Of a DNA stretch of 64,000 nt, positions 17,586 through 25,972 are shown in pieces. Location: contig NZ_JBBMEX010000007.1 in assembly GCF_040096355.1 (NCBI RefSeq), positions 1-64,000 of the forward strand. Reading direction: 5' to 3'. The notes under the pieces were generated by a model, which searched no databases, was not told where the DNA came from, and worked only from the letters and a program-made list of their open reading frames with translations. Position 1 is the stretch's first letter, and each line of letters opens with the position of its first letter. Both the position numbers and the translations under genes were made by a program. Source of the DNA: Maccoyibacter intestinihominis (lineage in GTDB: Bacteria > Bacillota > Clostridia > Lachnospirales > Lachnospiraceae).

Positions 17586-18443
17586 TTATTTCTTATCTCC
17601 CACTCGCTTTTCATGCAATTTTGCTCTCCATTTGTGGAACAGATCCGAAAAGACAACATTGGTCTCTGCACAGAGCAGCAGGATGTACATACAAAAATAC
17701 AGCCACAGCATGACAAGCACGATCGTTGCCAGACTTCCATAGGTGGAAAATCCGTTAAAATACTCCACATAAATAGACAGTCCAAACGAAAATACATACC
17801 ACGAAACGGCACTTAAAATTGCCCCCGGAAGTTGACTCTTAAACGAAGCCTTGCGGTTTGGCACCATTTTAAAGATCCATGCGAAGAAAAAGATCAGCAC
17901 ACCCATGATAATAATGATACGGATTCCAATCAGCACACTCATAAAATGCGAAATGATCGGCACATACCGAATGGCTGCCTTTTGCAGCGTACTTCCGAAT
18001 ACCAGCAATACCAGCACGGTGATCAGTGTCAGGATCAGGACTACGGTATAGAATATCGCACGGAAACGCAGTACAAACCAGTTTCTGGTTTCCTGACAGT
18101 TATTGACCATATTCAGTCCGGTTCCTAAATACTGCAAGCCCTTCGCAGACGACCAGATTGCAACCACCGCCGCGATCGAGATCAATCCGACAGACTGATT
18201 GTATACCTCCGCAATGATCGAGTTCACTAGCGGCGAAATATAGTTTGGCATATAATTTCCTACTGCCGTTGTCAGCATATCCTGTGAGATCGGTGTGTAT
18301 TTTAATAAGGAACTAAACACCACCAAAAATGGAATTGCCGACAAAATAATAAAAAACGCCGACTGTGCCGCAAAGGCTGTAATATTATCTATCCGGCATT
18401 TATCTAAAAATGTTTTTACATTTCCAAAAATCTTCCAAAGCAT
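17586..18443 (-). CDS. YihY/BrkB-family integral membrane protein
   Basis: A 285-aa protein with about six transmembrane helices (near residues 28-48, 85-115, 130-158, 170-196, 210-232, 245-265). The family signature is visible in AFFIILSAIPFLVVFSSLL near the N-terminus, AAVVAIWSSAKGLQYL near 94 and FSTYGSLATIVLVMLWLYF near 235. The family was once called ribonuclease BN, which is now regarded as wrong; the function is unknown. It lies 70 nt after the SpoIID-like gene and may be cotranscribed with it. Confidence 0.88.
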   Translation of the reverse strand: MLWKIFGNVKTFLDKCRIDNITAFAAQSAFFIILSAIPFLVVFSSLLKYTPISQDMLTTAVGNYMPNYISPLVNSIIAEVYNQSVGLISIAAVVAIWSSAKGLQYLGTGLNMVNNCQETRNWFVLRFRAIFYTVVLILTLITVLVLLVFGSTLQKAAIRYVPIISHFMSVLIGIRIIIIMGVLIFFFAWIFKMVPNRKASFKSQLPGAILSAVSWYVFSFGLSIYVEYFNGFSTYGSLATIVLVMLWLYFCMYILLLCAETNVVFSDLFHKWRAKLHEKRVGDKK

Positions 18444-18513
18444 TGTTTTAAAAACCTCACTTCTGTTTCTCCGAATAAAAGGTTACCATGAACTTTCTGT
18501 TTTGGCAAGTTTC

Positions 18514-20688
18514 TCAATAAATACTCTCAATTTTCACATCATGATAGAAAAATCCTAAAATTTCATCGCAGGAATATCCCGCCTGTGCCATTCCGTCCGC
18601 ACCATACTGGCTCATACCGATCCCATGGCCAAATCCGCCGCCGATGGCTGACGCGGTCTTTGTGTTCTTATCATAGTCTAAAACACAATACGCACTTGGC
18701 AGTACGGTCATCTGGGTATTCTTTGTTCCATCCTGAAGTGTGACTTCTTTTAAAGCAGCTCCTAAAATCCTACGGATATTATATTCATTTTTCACAAGTG
18801 CCATTCCGTTCTCAAATTCCAGTTTCAGTATCTTAACCGCTCCCGAAGTTCCGCGTTTTTTCACGGATACTTCCGTAATTGCTCCAAATCCTTTTAAGGA
18901 TTTTTTCTTCGTTCCATCCTTTGCATAAAATGTAATATTTTTTCCATTTGCTTTTTTCTGCTCTTTTAAGATATTTCGTATATTTTCGTCCTTTTGGTTA
19001 AAATCTAAAGCCGCACTCCAGCGAAAATACGGTGTTTTTCCGTCAAAACATACTTCATCCCCGCTTTGGATATAGGTCCTGAAATTCTTCTCTTTAGATA
19101 GATCCGTTTTAGGAGCATCGTTTTTTACCCAGACACTTTTTAAATATCCATAGGTCTTATCATCCGAAAGATTCCAGTTTTCCATTGTTCCGGTATGTCC
19201 GCAGGAGGTGGAATAGTAATATGCCTCTACGACATTTCCCTTGTATTTTAATACCTGACCAACCGTATCTTCAACTGCTTTTATGGACTTTTCTCCTGCC
19301 GGATTCTTATTGTATACCTGATAATTCGTACTGTCATCTACATGCGCACCAAGTGCCGCATAGTCACCTTTGACCATTTGCATACAGGCATAACTTCTGG
19401 CACAGATTGCCTGTGCTTTTAATGCCTCTACATGGAATTTCTCCGGCATCTCACTCGGCAGGACACCACAGATATAGTCCTCTAAAGATATCTTATTCAC
19501 CACAGTATATCCCTGTTCACTGTGACGCAGTTCCATACTGCCGGAATAGCCTAAGGTTTCTCTGCTTCCATCCGCTTTCGTTAAATAGATTTTTCCATGA
19601 TCCGCTGCCTTGATCTTGCATGCTTCCTCGGAAGTTCCTAATAGTTCCGCTGCCGATAATACACTGCCTGCCTCTGCTTCTCTTTTTTCTTCCCCTAATG
19701 TGATCTTCATTTTCTGTTCAGAAGTCAGATAAATATTTTCATAATACGGCGAGCCTTCATTTAAAAGCAGCACGCGGATATTTTTGATATTTGCCGGCTC
19801 TTTTAGCAATACTGCCTGCACCTTGCCGTTTCCAACGACATATTGGACATCCATATTTCCAATGACAATATCCTGAAATGTCTTCTCTTCTAAGGTTCCA
19901 TAAATCTTATAAACCGGGACCCGCTTCGCTAATGGGATTTTTCCATAGCCTTCTATCTCAATCTGTGACTGATCCATCGTAATCAGATTTCCGGTGATCG
20001 TGTCCTGTTTTTTTCGGATTTCTTTAATCTTTTCTTTTTCAAATACAAGGTCACAGACGATATTGCTTAATTCTCCATCTGTGCTTTTTGTATCAAATTC
20101 ATATTCTTTGCCACAAAAAAACACAACTGCTTTTCCATCGGCAAGCGTTTTCAGATATACATTTGCCAAAGTACTCTCGCTCTTTTTTTCCTGCTTTACG
20201 ATCCCTAATATCTTTTGATCGGTCACATACAGACGATACTGCTTCATTTCTTCTAAGGTGATTCCCTGCAAAGAAAAAGAACCGATACTGGTATCCACGC
20301 TTTCCTTCTTCTCATTCACGCCAAGCACCAGAACACTTTCTTTTTTGATCCGCTGCTCTGAATCTAAATAATCTAAAATTTTATCATAGATCGTATTCCA
20401 CTCTTCTCTTGGTACTTTTTTCGCGCCGCTCTTTTTTTCATAAGTAATATAGTCATTCAGATGCAGACGTTCTAACACTTCCTCCATATCGGCATATGTA
20501 AGATAAGCACCGTCTAACTTTAAGCTGACACCGGTTACTTCTTCCAGTTCATTTTCCGCTTCTGCTACCGATACACTGTCTTTTGTCTGTCCTCTATCTG
20601 TGATAACCCTGATCGTAACGACGATCCCAAGCAGTAATATCGCTGCCAACAATAAAATTCCTGTTTTTTTCTTCGTTCTTTTTTTCAT
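18514..20688 (-). CDS. SpoIID/LytB-domain protein with a membrane anchor
   Basis: A 724-aa protein with an N-terminal membrane anchor (about 9-27). The C-terminal third is a SpoIID/LytB domain: LEDYICGVLPSEMPEKFH near residue 405, AQAICARSYA just after, and GFGHGIGMSQYGADGMA near 693. In SpoIID this domain cuts glycan strands stripped of peptides; related LytB proteins enhance amidases. It is about twice the length of B. subtilis SpoIID. The N-terminal ~390 residues contain beta-rich segments I cannot assign. With no spoII genes around, a vegetative wall role is as likely as a sporulation one. Confidence 0.85.
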   Translation of the reverse strand: MKKRTKKKTGILLLAAILLLGIVVTIRVITDRGQTKDSVSVAEAENELEEVTGVSLKLDGAYLTYADMEEVLERLHLNDYITYEKKSGAKKVPREEWNTIYDKILDYLDSEQRIKKESVLVLGVNEKKESVDTSIGSFSLQGITLEEMKQYRLYVTDQKILGIVKQEKKSESTLANVYLKTLADGKAVVFFCGKEYEFDTKSTDGELSNIVCDLVFEKEKIKEIRKKQDTITGNLITMDQSQIEIEGYGKIPLAKRVPVYKIYGTLEEKTFQDIVIGNMDVQYVVGNGKVQAVLLKEPANIKNIRVLLLNEGSPYYENIYLTSEQKMKITLGEEKREAEAGSVLSAAELLGTSEEACKIKAADHGKIYLTKADGSRETLGYSGSMELRHSEQGYTVVNKISLEDYICGVLPSEMPEKFHVEALKAQAICARSYACMQMVKGDYAALGAHVDDSTNYQVYNKNPAGEKSIKAVEDTVGQVLKYKGNVVEAYYYSTSCGHTGTMENWNLSDDKTYGYLKSVWVKNDAPKTDLSKEKNFRTYIQSGDEVCFDGKTPYFRWSAALDFNQKDENIRNILKEQKKANGKNITFYAKDGTKKKSLKGFGAITEVSVKKRGTSGAVKILKLEFENGMALVKNEYNIRRILGAALKEVTLQDGTKNTQMTVLPSAYCVLDYDKNTKTASAIGGGFGHGIGMSQYGADGMAQAGYSCDEILGFFYHDVKIESIY

Positions 20689-20726
20689 GGACCAATCCTC
20701 AATATTTCTTATAGAGTAATGAAAGA

Positions 20727-20748
20727 AGCTGCTAAATACTTAGCAGCT
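20727..20748 (-). terminator. Hairpin closing the region after the 6S RNA
   Basis: A 9-bp perfect stem (AGCTGCTAA with TTAGCAGCT, 4-nt loop) followed on the minus strand by TTCTTTCATT. It may end transcripts that run on from the 6S RNA. It lies 39 nt before the SpoIID-like start, so it could also affect that gene's leader. Confidence 0.5.
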
Positions 20749-20756
20749 CCTCTTCT

Positions 20757-20945
20757 TCCTTCGTACAATCTATCTTTTGTAAAAGTCCTCTTCTGTACTT
20801 TTAACAGCTCCTCTTTTGTACCGGGTTCTCTTTTGTTTTCATTTCTCTTTCGTTCTATTTATCTTTTGCATATGTTCTCTTCTGTATCTTTAGAATCTTT
20901 TGTACTCTAAAAATCTTTCGTGTCCCATATACATTTTCTTCTGTA
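20757..20945 (-). repeat. Purine-rich array with a period of about 17 nt
   Basis: On the minus strand a 9-nt unit close to TACARAAGA occurs 11 times. In plus-strand coordinates the copies begin at 20757, 20773, 20789, 20812, 20829, 20846, 20862, 20878, 20896, 20914 and 20937. The steps are 16, 16, 23, 17, 17, 16, 16, 18, 18 and 23. The intervening bases differ. The period is not a multiple of three, so it is not a peptide repeat. The array starts at the 3' end of the 6S RNA and stops at the hairpin at 20727-20748. Confidence 0.7.
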
Positions 20946-21127
20946 ATACCCAAAATGCCGTTTCCTACAATTTTGACTCCTAGCAAAGCTAGGTGGGTGT
21001 CCGCAACTGCTCTTCTGCCTTCCGCTGCTGACGGCGGCCTGGCATTCAAGTCAGCGATATGAGAATCCCATGAACGTAAATGTAGGTTCAAAATAGTAGG
21101 GTGTCGCACATCCCAGGAATTTTTGAT
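20945..21127 (-). ncRNA. ssrS: Probable 6S RNA
   Basis: A structured, non-coding stretch on the minus strand of about 180 nt. CCTGGGATG pairs with CATTTTGGG as a 9-bp closing stem with several G-U pairs. Next, CCTAC pairs with GTAGG and ATTTTGA with TCAAAAT, and an inner small hairpin CCTAGC-TTT-GCTAGG sits on the 3' side after TTGCGGACACCCA. This closing stem, bubble and 3'-side hairpin layout is that of 6S RNA, which binds the housekeeping polymerase. The match to 6S is from memory of the family; a covariance search (Rfam RF00013) would settle it. raiA-type RNAs are the main alternative. The promoter is near-consensus. Confidence 0.75.
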
Positions 21128-21133
21128 GCTTTT

Positions 21134-21162
21134 ATTATACTCTAGTATTTGTTTCTTTTCAA
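21134..21162 (-). promoter_or_regulatory. Strong promoter of the 6S RNA
   Basis: TTGAAA, a 17-nt spacer, then TATAAT on the minus strand. Transcription should start near 21127, a few bases before the closing stem. Confidence 0.8.
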
Positions 21163-21337
21163 TAAAAAATAAGTTGAAAATTTTGTCAAAATTTGTAGGA
21201 AATTTTTGTATAAAATAGGACTTGCTTTTTCTATGCAAAACGTGTACGTGACGGATTTATTTCAAGATTTTCTATCCATTCTTCCGACAGGCACTTTCCG
21301 ATAGATCTTCTCCTGTATCATCTAAATTTCATAATGC

Positions 21338-21376
21338 AAAAAACAAGACACAGAATTCAAACATCCTGTGTCTTGT
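21338..21376 (-). terminator. Terminator of pckA
   Basis: An 11-bp stem (ACAAGACACAG with CTGTGTCTTGT, 12-nt loop) followed on the minus strand by six T, about 65 nt after the pckA stop. A clear intrinsic terminator. The 160 nt between it and the 6S promoter hold nothing I can identify. Confidence 0.88.
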
Positions 21377-21441
21377 AATATTTCACCCGTTAAACAGATA
21401 ACGCGTCTTTATTTTCCTTTTTTTCTGCTTGTCAGAAATTT

Positions 21442-23046
21442 TTATTTCTGAGGACCAGCAGCTACTAATGCCTTACCAGCATCGTTTCCTTCGTATTTAG
21501 CAAAGTTCTTGATGAATCTGTCAGCAAGGTCTTTTGCTTTTGTCTCCCACTCGGAAACATCTGCGTATGTGTCACGAGGATCTAAGATTCCTGTGTCTAC
21601 ACCTGTTAACTCTGTTGGAACCTCAAAGTTGAAGTATGGGATTTTCTTTGTAGGTGCATTTAAGATAGCTCCGTTTAAGATCGCATCGATGATACCACGA
21701 GTATCTTTGATGGAGATACGTTTTCCTGTTCCGTTCCATCCTGTGTTTACAAGGTATGCTTTTGCACCGCTCTTCTCCATCTTCTTAACGAGCTCTTCTG
21801 CATATTTCGTAGGATGAAGCTCTAAGAATGCCTGACCAAAGCAAGCAGAGAATGTAGGTGTTGGCTCTGTGATTCCACGCTCTGTACCAGCAAGTTTTGC
21901 TGTGAATCCTGACAGGAAGTAGTACTGTGTCTGCTCCGGTGTCAGAATGGATACCGGTGGAAGTACTCCGAATGCATCTGCTGACAGGAAGATTACGTTC
22001 TTTGCTGCCGGTGCAGAAGAGATCGGACGTACGATATTCTCAATGTGGTTGATCGGGTAAGATACACGAGTATTCTCTGTTACACTCTTATCTTTGAAAT
22101 CAATCTTTCCGTTTGCATCTAATGTTACGTTCTCAAGAAGAGCGTCACGTTTGATCGCGTTGTAGATATCCGGCTCAGAATCTTTGTCAAGGTCGATAAC
22201 TTTTGCGTAGCATCCACCCTCAAAGTTGAATACGCCGTTGTCATCCCAGCCGTGCTCGTCATCACCGATCAGGAGACGCTTCGGATCTGTGGAAAGTGTT
22301 GTTTTACCTGTACCGGAAAGACCAAAGAAGATTGCTGTGTTCTTTCCATCTAAGTCTGTGTTTGCTGAGCAGTGCATAGAAGCCATTCCTTTTAATGGAA
22401 GGAAGTAGTTCATCATAGAGAACATACCTTTTTTCATCTCTCCGCCGTACCATGTGTTGATGATAACCTGCTCTTTTGTTGTAATGTTGAACATTACTGC
22501 TGTCTCAGAATTAAGACCTAACTCTTTATAGTTCTCAACTTTTGCTTTAGATGCGTTGTAAACAACGAAATCAGGCTCGAAGTTCTCAAGCTCTTCAGCA
22601 GTTGGTTTGATAAACATATTTGTTACAAAATGCGCCTGCCAAGCAACTTCTACGATGAAACGGATTGCCATACGGGTATCTTTGTTTGCTCCGCAGAATG
22701 CATCTACTACGAAAAGTCTCTTGTTAGAAAGCTCTTTCTTAGCAAGCTCTTTTACTGCATCCCATGCTTCCTGAGTTGCAGGATGGTTGTCGTTCTTATA
22801 CTCATCAGAAGTCCACCATACAGTGTCCTTGGAGTTCTCATCCATTACGATATATTTGTCTTTTGGGGAACGGCCTGTATAAATACCAGTCATTACGTTA
22901 ACAGCACCAAGCTCACTAACCTGACCTTTTTCAAAGCCTTCCAGTTCTGGTTTTGTCTCTTCCTCAAATAACGTATCGTAAGAAGGATTGTAGACAATTT
23001 CTGTAGTTCCGGTAATACCATACTTACTTAAATCAATGTTTGCCAT
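21442..23046 (-). CDS. pckA: Phosphoenolpyruvate carboxykinase (ATP)
   Basis: A 534-aa ATP-dependent enzyme interconverting oxaloacetate and phosphoenolpyruvate. In anaerobes it often runs toward oxaloacetate. The kinase-1a P-loop GLSGTGKTTLS is near residue 243, the metal-binding GDDEHGWDDNGVFNFEGG just after, and the PCK signature in FFGLSGTGK. RSPKDKYIV near 59 binds substrate. Length is normal. It has its own promoter, a structured leader of about 100 nt and a terminator. Confidence 0.97.
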   Translation of the reverse strand: MANIDLSKYGITGTTEIVYNPSYDTLFEEETKPELEGFEKGQVSELGAVNVMTGIYTGRSPKDKYIVMDENSKDTVWWTSDEYKNDNHPATQEAWDAVKELAKKELSNKRLFVVDAFCGANKDTRMAIRFIVEVAWQAHFVTNMFIKPTAEELENFEPDFVVYNASKAKVENYKELGLNSETAVMFNITTKEQVIINTWYGGEMKKGMFSMMNYFLPLKGMASMHCSANTDLDGKNTAIFFGLSGTGKTTLSTDPKRLLIGDDEHGWDDNGVFNFEGGCYAKVIDLDKDSEPDIYNAIKRDALLENVTLDANGKIDFKDKSVTENTRVSYPINHIENIVRPISSAPAAKNVIFLSADAFGVLPPVSILTPEQTQYYFLSGFTAKLAGTERGITEPTPTFSACFGQAFLELHPTKYAEELVKKMEKSGAKAYLVNTGWNGTGKRISIKDTRGIIDAILNGAILNAPTKKIPYFNFEVPTELTGVDTGILDPRDTYADVSEWETKAKDLADRFIKNFAKYEGNDAGKALVAAGPQK

Positions 23047-23087
23047 CTTCCATTTACCTCTCTTCTTTTTTTTAGTAATAGGCGTCT

Positions 23088-23125
23088 ACATTACGGTATC
23101 TCAATGAGACATCTTTATGTAATGT
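23088..23125 (-). promoter_or_regulatory. Stem-loop in the pckA leader
   Basis: ACATTAC and GTAATGT enclose a smaller stem (TCTC with GAGA). It lies in the untranslated leader, about 40 nt before the pckA start. No known riboswitch is recognised; mRNA stability is the simplest idea. Confidence 0.4.
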
Positions 23126-23149
23126 ATTAAAAAAAATACACTACAGTAC

Positions 23150-23177
23150 ACTATACACTATGTTAAGTTTTTGTCAA
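23150..23177 (-). promoter_or_regulatory. Promoter of pckA
   Basis: TTGACA, a 16-nt spacer, then TATAGT on the minus strand, about 105 nt before the pckA start. Confidence 0.7.
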
Positions 23178-23197
23178 TATCTTTTGACGAAATTTCT

Positions 23198-23680
23198 TTA
23201 ATTTTTACCGTCAGATGCTGCGGATAAATCACTCTTCGAAAATGATGCCGGTAACAGTTCTGCTAAGGTCATTTTCCTGTATTCACAGCTCTTTGCTGCC
23301 ATCAGCACGACGAACTTCTCAGGCTCTGTAAATTCTAACAATACCTGACGGCAGACTCCACAGGGTGCTAGGTATTCTTCCGCGTCCCCGCAGACTGCGA
23401 TCGCCCTAAATTCCCGCTCGCCTTCGGACACTGCTTTAAAGACTGCTGTCCGCTCTGCACAGTTCGTTGGCGTATATGCAGCATTTTCTATATTACAGCC
23501 GGTATAGATCCTGCCACTCTTTGTAAGGAGTGCCGCTCCGACCCGGAAGCCTGAATATGGAGAATAGGAATATTCTTTGGCTTCTCCTGCTTTTTTTACT
23601 AACAGTTCTTCTGTTTTTTTATCTAAATGCTTTAAATCCAAATGATCTGAATTTAAGTTTTGATCCTGCACTTCACTCAT
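23198..23680 (-). CDS. cdd: Cytidine deaminase
   Basis: A 160-aa zinc enzyme that deaminates cytidine and deoxycytidine to uridine forms for pyrimidine salvage. The zinc and catalytic motifs are present: CAERTAVF near residue 77 (Cys ligand and catalytic Glu) and PCGVCRQVL near 107 (two Cys). YSPYSGFRVGAAL near 41 binds the nucleoside. The first ~20 residues extend beyond the usual start but follow a good GAGGAGG site. It ends right at the pckA -35 and is divergent from citrate synthase. Confidence 0.94.
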   Translation of the reverse strand: MSEVQDQNLNSDHLDLKHLDKKTEELLVKKAGEAKEYSYSPYSGFRVGAALLTKSGRIYTGCNIENAAYTPTNCAERTAVFKAVSEGEREFRAIAVCGDAEEYLAPCGVCRQVLLEFTEPEKFVVLMAAKSCEYRKMTLAELLPASFSKSDLSAASDGKN

Positions 23681-23830
23681 GTACTACCCTCCTCACTTTG
23701 CCTTTCTGCCCGTAAAATACAGACACGCTTTTCCCTCTGAGTATACCATAATTTTATCAGATACTGTCTGCATATTTATAAAATAATCGTAAATTTTTCT
23801 TAAAAAAAGTTTGAAATCGTGGAATTTTTC

Positions 23831-23859
23831 TTGTGTCGGTATTCATAGAATGTTATGAT
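23831..23859 (+). promoter_or_regulatory. Promoter of the citrate synthase gene
   Basis: TTGTGT, a 17-nt spacer, then TATGAT, 27 nt before the start codon. In the same divergent region an extended -10 (TGGTATACT, minus strand, near 23740) may serve cdd. Confidence 0.6.
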
Positions 23860-23886
23860 ATATCAGAAACATAAAGGAGGGAAACT

Positions 23887-25251
23887 ATGACTACAAATAA
23901 TTTTTGCGAATTAACTCCTGAAATTATGGAGCTCTCAAAAAAGTGTTCTGAGGCTGCTACGATCGACCCTGAGTTATATGGTAAATATGATGTAAAACGC
24001 GGTCTGCGTGATCTGAATGGTAAGGGTGTTCTTGTTGGTCTGACAGAAATTTCTGATGTCTGCTCCACTAAGATTGTAGACGGAAAATCAGTTCCTGCCG
24101 ATGGAAGTCTCTACTACCGGGGCTACAATGTAGAGGATATCATCAAAGGAATTGACAAAAGCAGCCATTTCGGTTTTGAAGAGTGTACTTATCTGTTGCT
24201 CTTTGGAAAACTGCCTACAAAGGAAGAATTACAGAGCTTTTGTGCACTGTTGAGTCAATACCGTACCCTGCCGACGAGTTTTGTGCGTGATATCATTATG
24301 AAAGCGCCGAGCAAGGATATGATGAATACTCTCGCCAGAAGCGTTCTGACTCTGTATTCTTATGATGACCGTGCAGACGATATCACACTGCCGAATGTTC
24401 TTCGTCAGTGTCTTCAGCTCATCAGTCTGTTTCCGCTGTTATCGGTTTATGGCTATCAGGCTTACAACCACTATCATGATGGTGCCAGCCTTTTTATCCA
24501 TGCTCCACAGCCGGAACAGTCTACTGCCGAGACGATCCTGCATGTACTGCGTCCTGACAGCAAATACACACCATTAGAAGCAAAGCTGTTAGACATTGCT
24601 CTGATCCTTCATATGGAACACGGCGGTGGTAACAACTCTACTTTTACCACACATCTCGTCTCCTCTTCAGGAACCGATACTTATTCTGCGATCGCAGCAG
24701 CCATCGGCTCTTTAAAAGGTCCAAGACACGGCGGTGCGAATATCAAAGTTGTAAAAATGTTTGATGATATGAAAAAACATTTACATGACTGGACCGATGA
24801 GGCTGAGGTAGAAGCATACCTGCGGGCACTTTTGAACAAAAAGGCATTTGACCATGCCGGACTGATCTATGGTATGGGTCACGCAGTATACTCACTTTCC
24901 GATCCCCGTGCAAGGATCTTCCGCTCTTTCGTAGAAGAACTGTCACAGGAAAAAGGACTCAATGAGGAATTTGCACTCTACACTTTAGTAGAACGCCTTG
25001 CACCAAAAGTCATTGCCGAAGAAAGAAAAATTTACAAAGGTGTCAGTCCAAATGTGGATTTCTTCTCAGGATTCGCTTACAGCATGTTAGATCTTCCGTT
25101 AGAACTGTACACTCCTATTTTTGCGATCGCCCGTATTGCCGGATGGAGTGCTCACCGTTTAGAAGAATTATCTTACAATGGCAAGATCATGCGTCCTGCC
25201 TATAAAAATGTCTGTGACCACAGGGAGTTCATTCCTATGGATCAGCGTTAA
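23887..25251 (+). CDS. gltA: Citrate synthase
   Basis: A 454-aa enzyme condensing oxaloacetate and acetyl-CoA to citrate. The active-site residues are visible: His in HMEHGGGNNSTF near 240, His in GPRHGGAN near 281, and YGMGHAVYSLSDPRA near 333. YYRGYNVEDIIKGI near 76 is the usual N-terminal signature. It feeds glutamate synthesis through 2-oxoglutarate; no aconitase or isocitrate dehydrogenase is adjacent. RBS is AAAGGAGGG. Its transcript ends at a strong hairpin. Confidence 0.95.
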   Translation: MTTNNFCELTPEIMELSKKCSEAATIDPELYGKYDVKRGLRDLNGKGVLVGLTEISDVCSTKIVDGKSVPADGSLYYRGYNVEDIIKGIDKSSHFGFEECTYLLLFGKLPTKEELQSFCALLSQYRTLPTSFVRDIIMKAPSKDMMNTLARSVLTLYSYDDRADDITLPNVLRQCLQLISLFPLLSVYGYQAYNHYHDGASLFIHAPQPEQSTAETILHVLRPDSKYTPLEAKLLDIALILHMEHGGGNNSTFTTHLVSSSGTDTYSAIAAAIGSLKGPRHGGANIKVVKMFDDMKKHLHDWTDEAEVEAYLRALLNKKAFDHAGLIYGMGHAVYSLSDPRARIFRSFVEELSQEKGLNEEFALYTLVERLAPKVIAEERKIYKGVSPNVDFFSGFAYSMLDLPLELYTPIFAIARIAGWSAHRLEELSYNGKIMRPAYKNVCDHREFIPMDQR

Positions 25252-25296
25252 CAAGATTGTTTTCACGATCAGACATCTTATGCCCTAATGAAAACA

Positions 25297-25352
25297 GAAA
25301 GAGAATTCCCAAAGTCACTATCGACTTTCAGGAATTCCCTCTTTCCTTTTTC
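25297..25352 (+). terminator. Terminator of the citrate synthase gene
   Basis: A long stem of about 20 bp with a small bulge (GAAAGAGAATTCCC pairs with GGAATTCCCTCTTTC) followed by CTTTTTCTTTC. It begins 45 nt after the stop and separates the gene from the convergent small membrane protein gene. Confidence 0.85.
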
Positions 25353-25397
25353 TTTCTGCTTCTTTTTTCGGATTTTTATCTTTCTGATCTCCACATT

Positions 25398-25748
25398 TTA
25401 TTTCAGATATTTTTCTCTGGCACTTCTCATTTCCTTACAGAACCATAATACCGCTATGATAAAAACAGTCAATGCAATGATATTCAATAATTTAATGGAG
25501 CCAAGACCATACTCATTGATCGTGCAGACCGCTCCATAGACAATACAAAGGATTCCAAATACCAGAGTCTTTTGATACATCGCCTCACAAAATCCTACCG
25601 GATCTTTGCAACCGGTCAACTCTTCTGCCGGGATCAGCATACTTGCCGGCACATTGGTCTTATGCATCTGTAACGCTCCCCGTACAATTAAAAATCCATA
25701 TCCTAAAATTACAATATCAAAAATCATCAGAAAATTAATTGATTCCAT
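25398..25748 (-). CDS. Small membrane protein of unknown function
   Basis: A 116-aa protein with three predicted membrane helices (about residues 5-25, 62-82, 88-108) and a charged C-terminus. A cytosolic or loop segment of about 30 residues (PAEELTGCKDP) separates helices 1 and 2. I do not recognise the family with confidence. It is convergent with citrate synthase and has a copy of the repeat family immediately upstream. Confidence 0.7.
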   Translation of the reverse strand: MESINFLMIFDIVILGYGFLIVRGALQMHKTNVPASMLIPAEELTGCKDPVGFCEAMYQKTLVFGILCIVYGAVCTINEYGLGSIKLLNIIALTVFIIAVLWFCKEMRSAREKYLK

Positions 25749-25782
25749 GTTTTCCTCTCTTTTCTCCTGTTATTTTGCAAAT

Positions 25783-25825
25783 GTCCATCATGCAAGCATG
25801 TTGACTCGCTTGCACTCATTATATC
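25783..25825 (-). repeat. Single copy of the GATATAATGAGTGCAAGCGA repeat family
   Basis: On the minus strand this copy reads GATATAATGAGTGCAAGCGA, then TGCTTGCATGATGGAC. TGCAAGC and GCTTGCA can form a stem. It matches the first unit of the tandem array at 29050-29245 almost base for base. It lies upstream of the small membrane protein gene, and its TATAAT could act as a -10. Confidence 0.75.
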
Positions 25826-25907
25826 ATTCTTATCCTGTTTTGCAATTTACTTTCTTGTTATTTTCGGTAATTTTCGTCGATATTCGTCAAATGTCACAAA
25901 ATAACGA

Positions 25908-25936
25908 TTGAATCATACCGGTAATTAGTGTAAAAT
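25908..25936 (+). promoter_or_regulatory. Promoter of the receiver / MshEN-CheX gene pair
   Basis: TTGAAT, a 17-nt spacer, then TAAAAT, 37 nt before the start of the receiver gene. Confidence 0.7.
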
Positions 25937-25972
25937 AAAATAAATACATTAGATTATTGGAGGGTTTCGTGT

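Noticed and set aside
20757..20945. CRISPR or simple microsatellite
   Set aside because: The conserved part is only 9 nt and the steps are about 17 nt, too short for CRISPR. The spacers differ, which is unlike slippage.
20855..21238. A 127-codon minus-strand reading frame
   Set aside because: It covers the 6S RNA, its promoter and part of the 17-nt array, and its translation has no domain. The RNA structure explains the sequence better.
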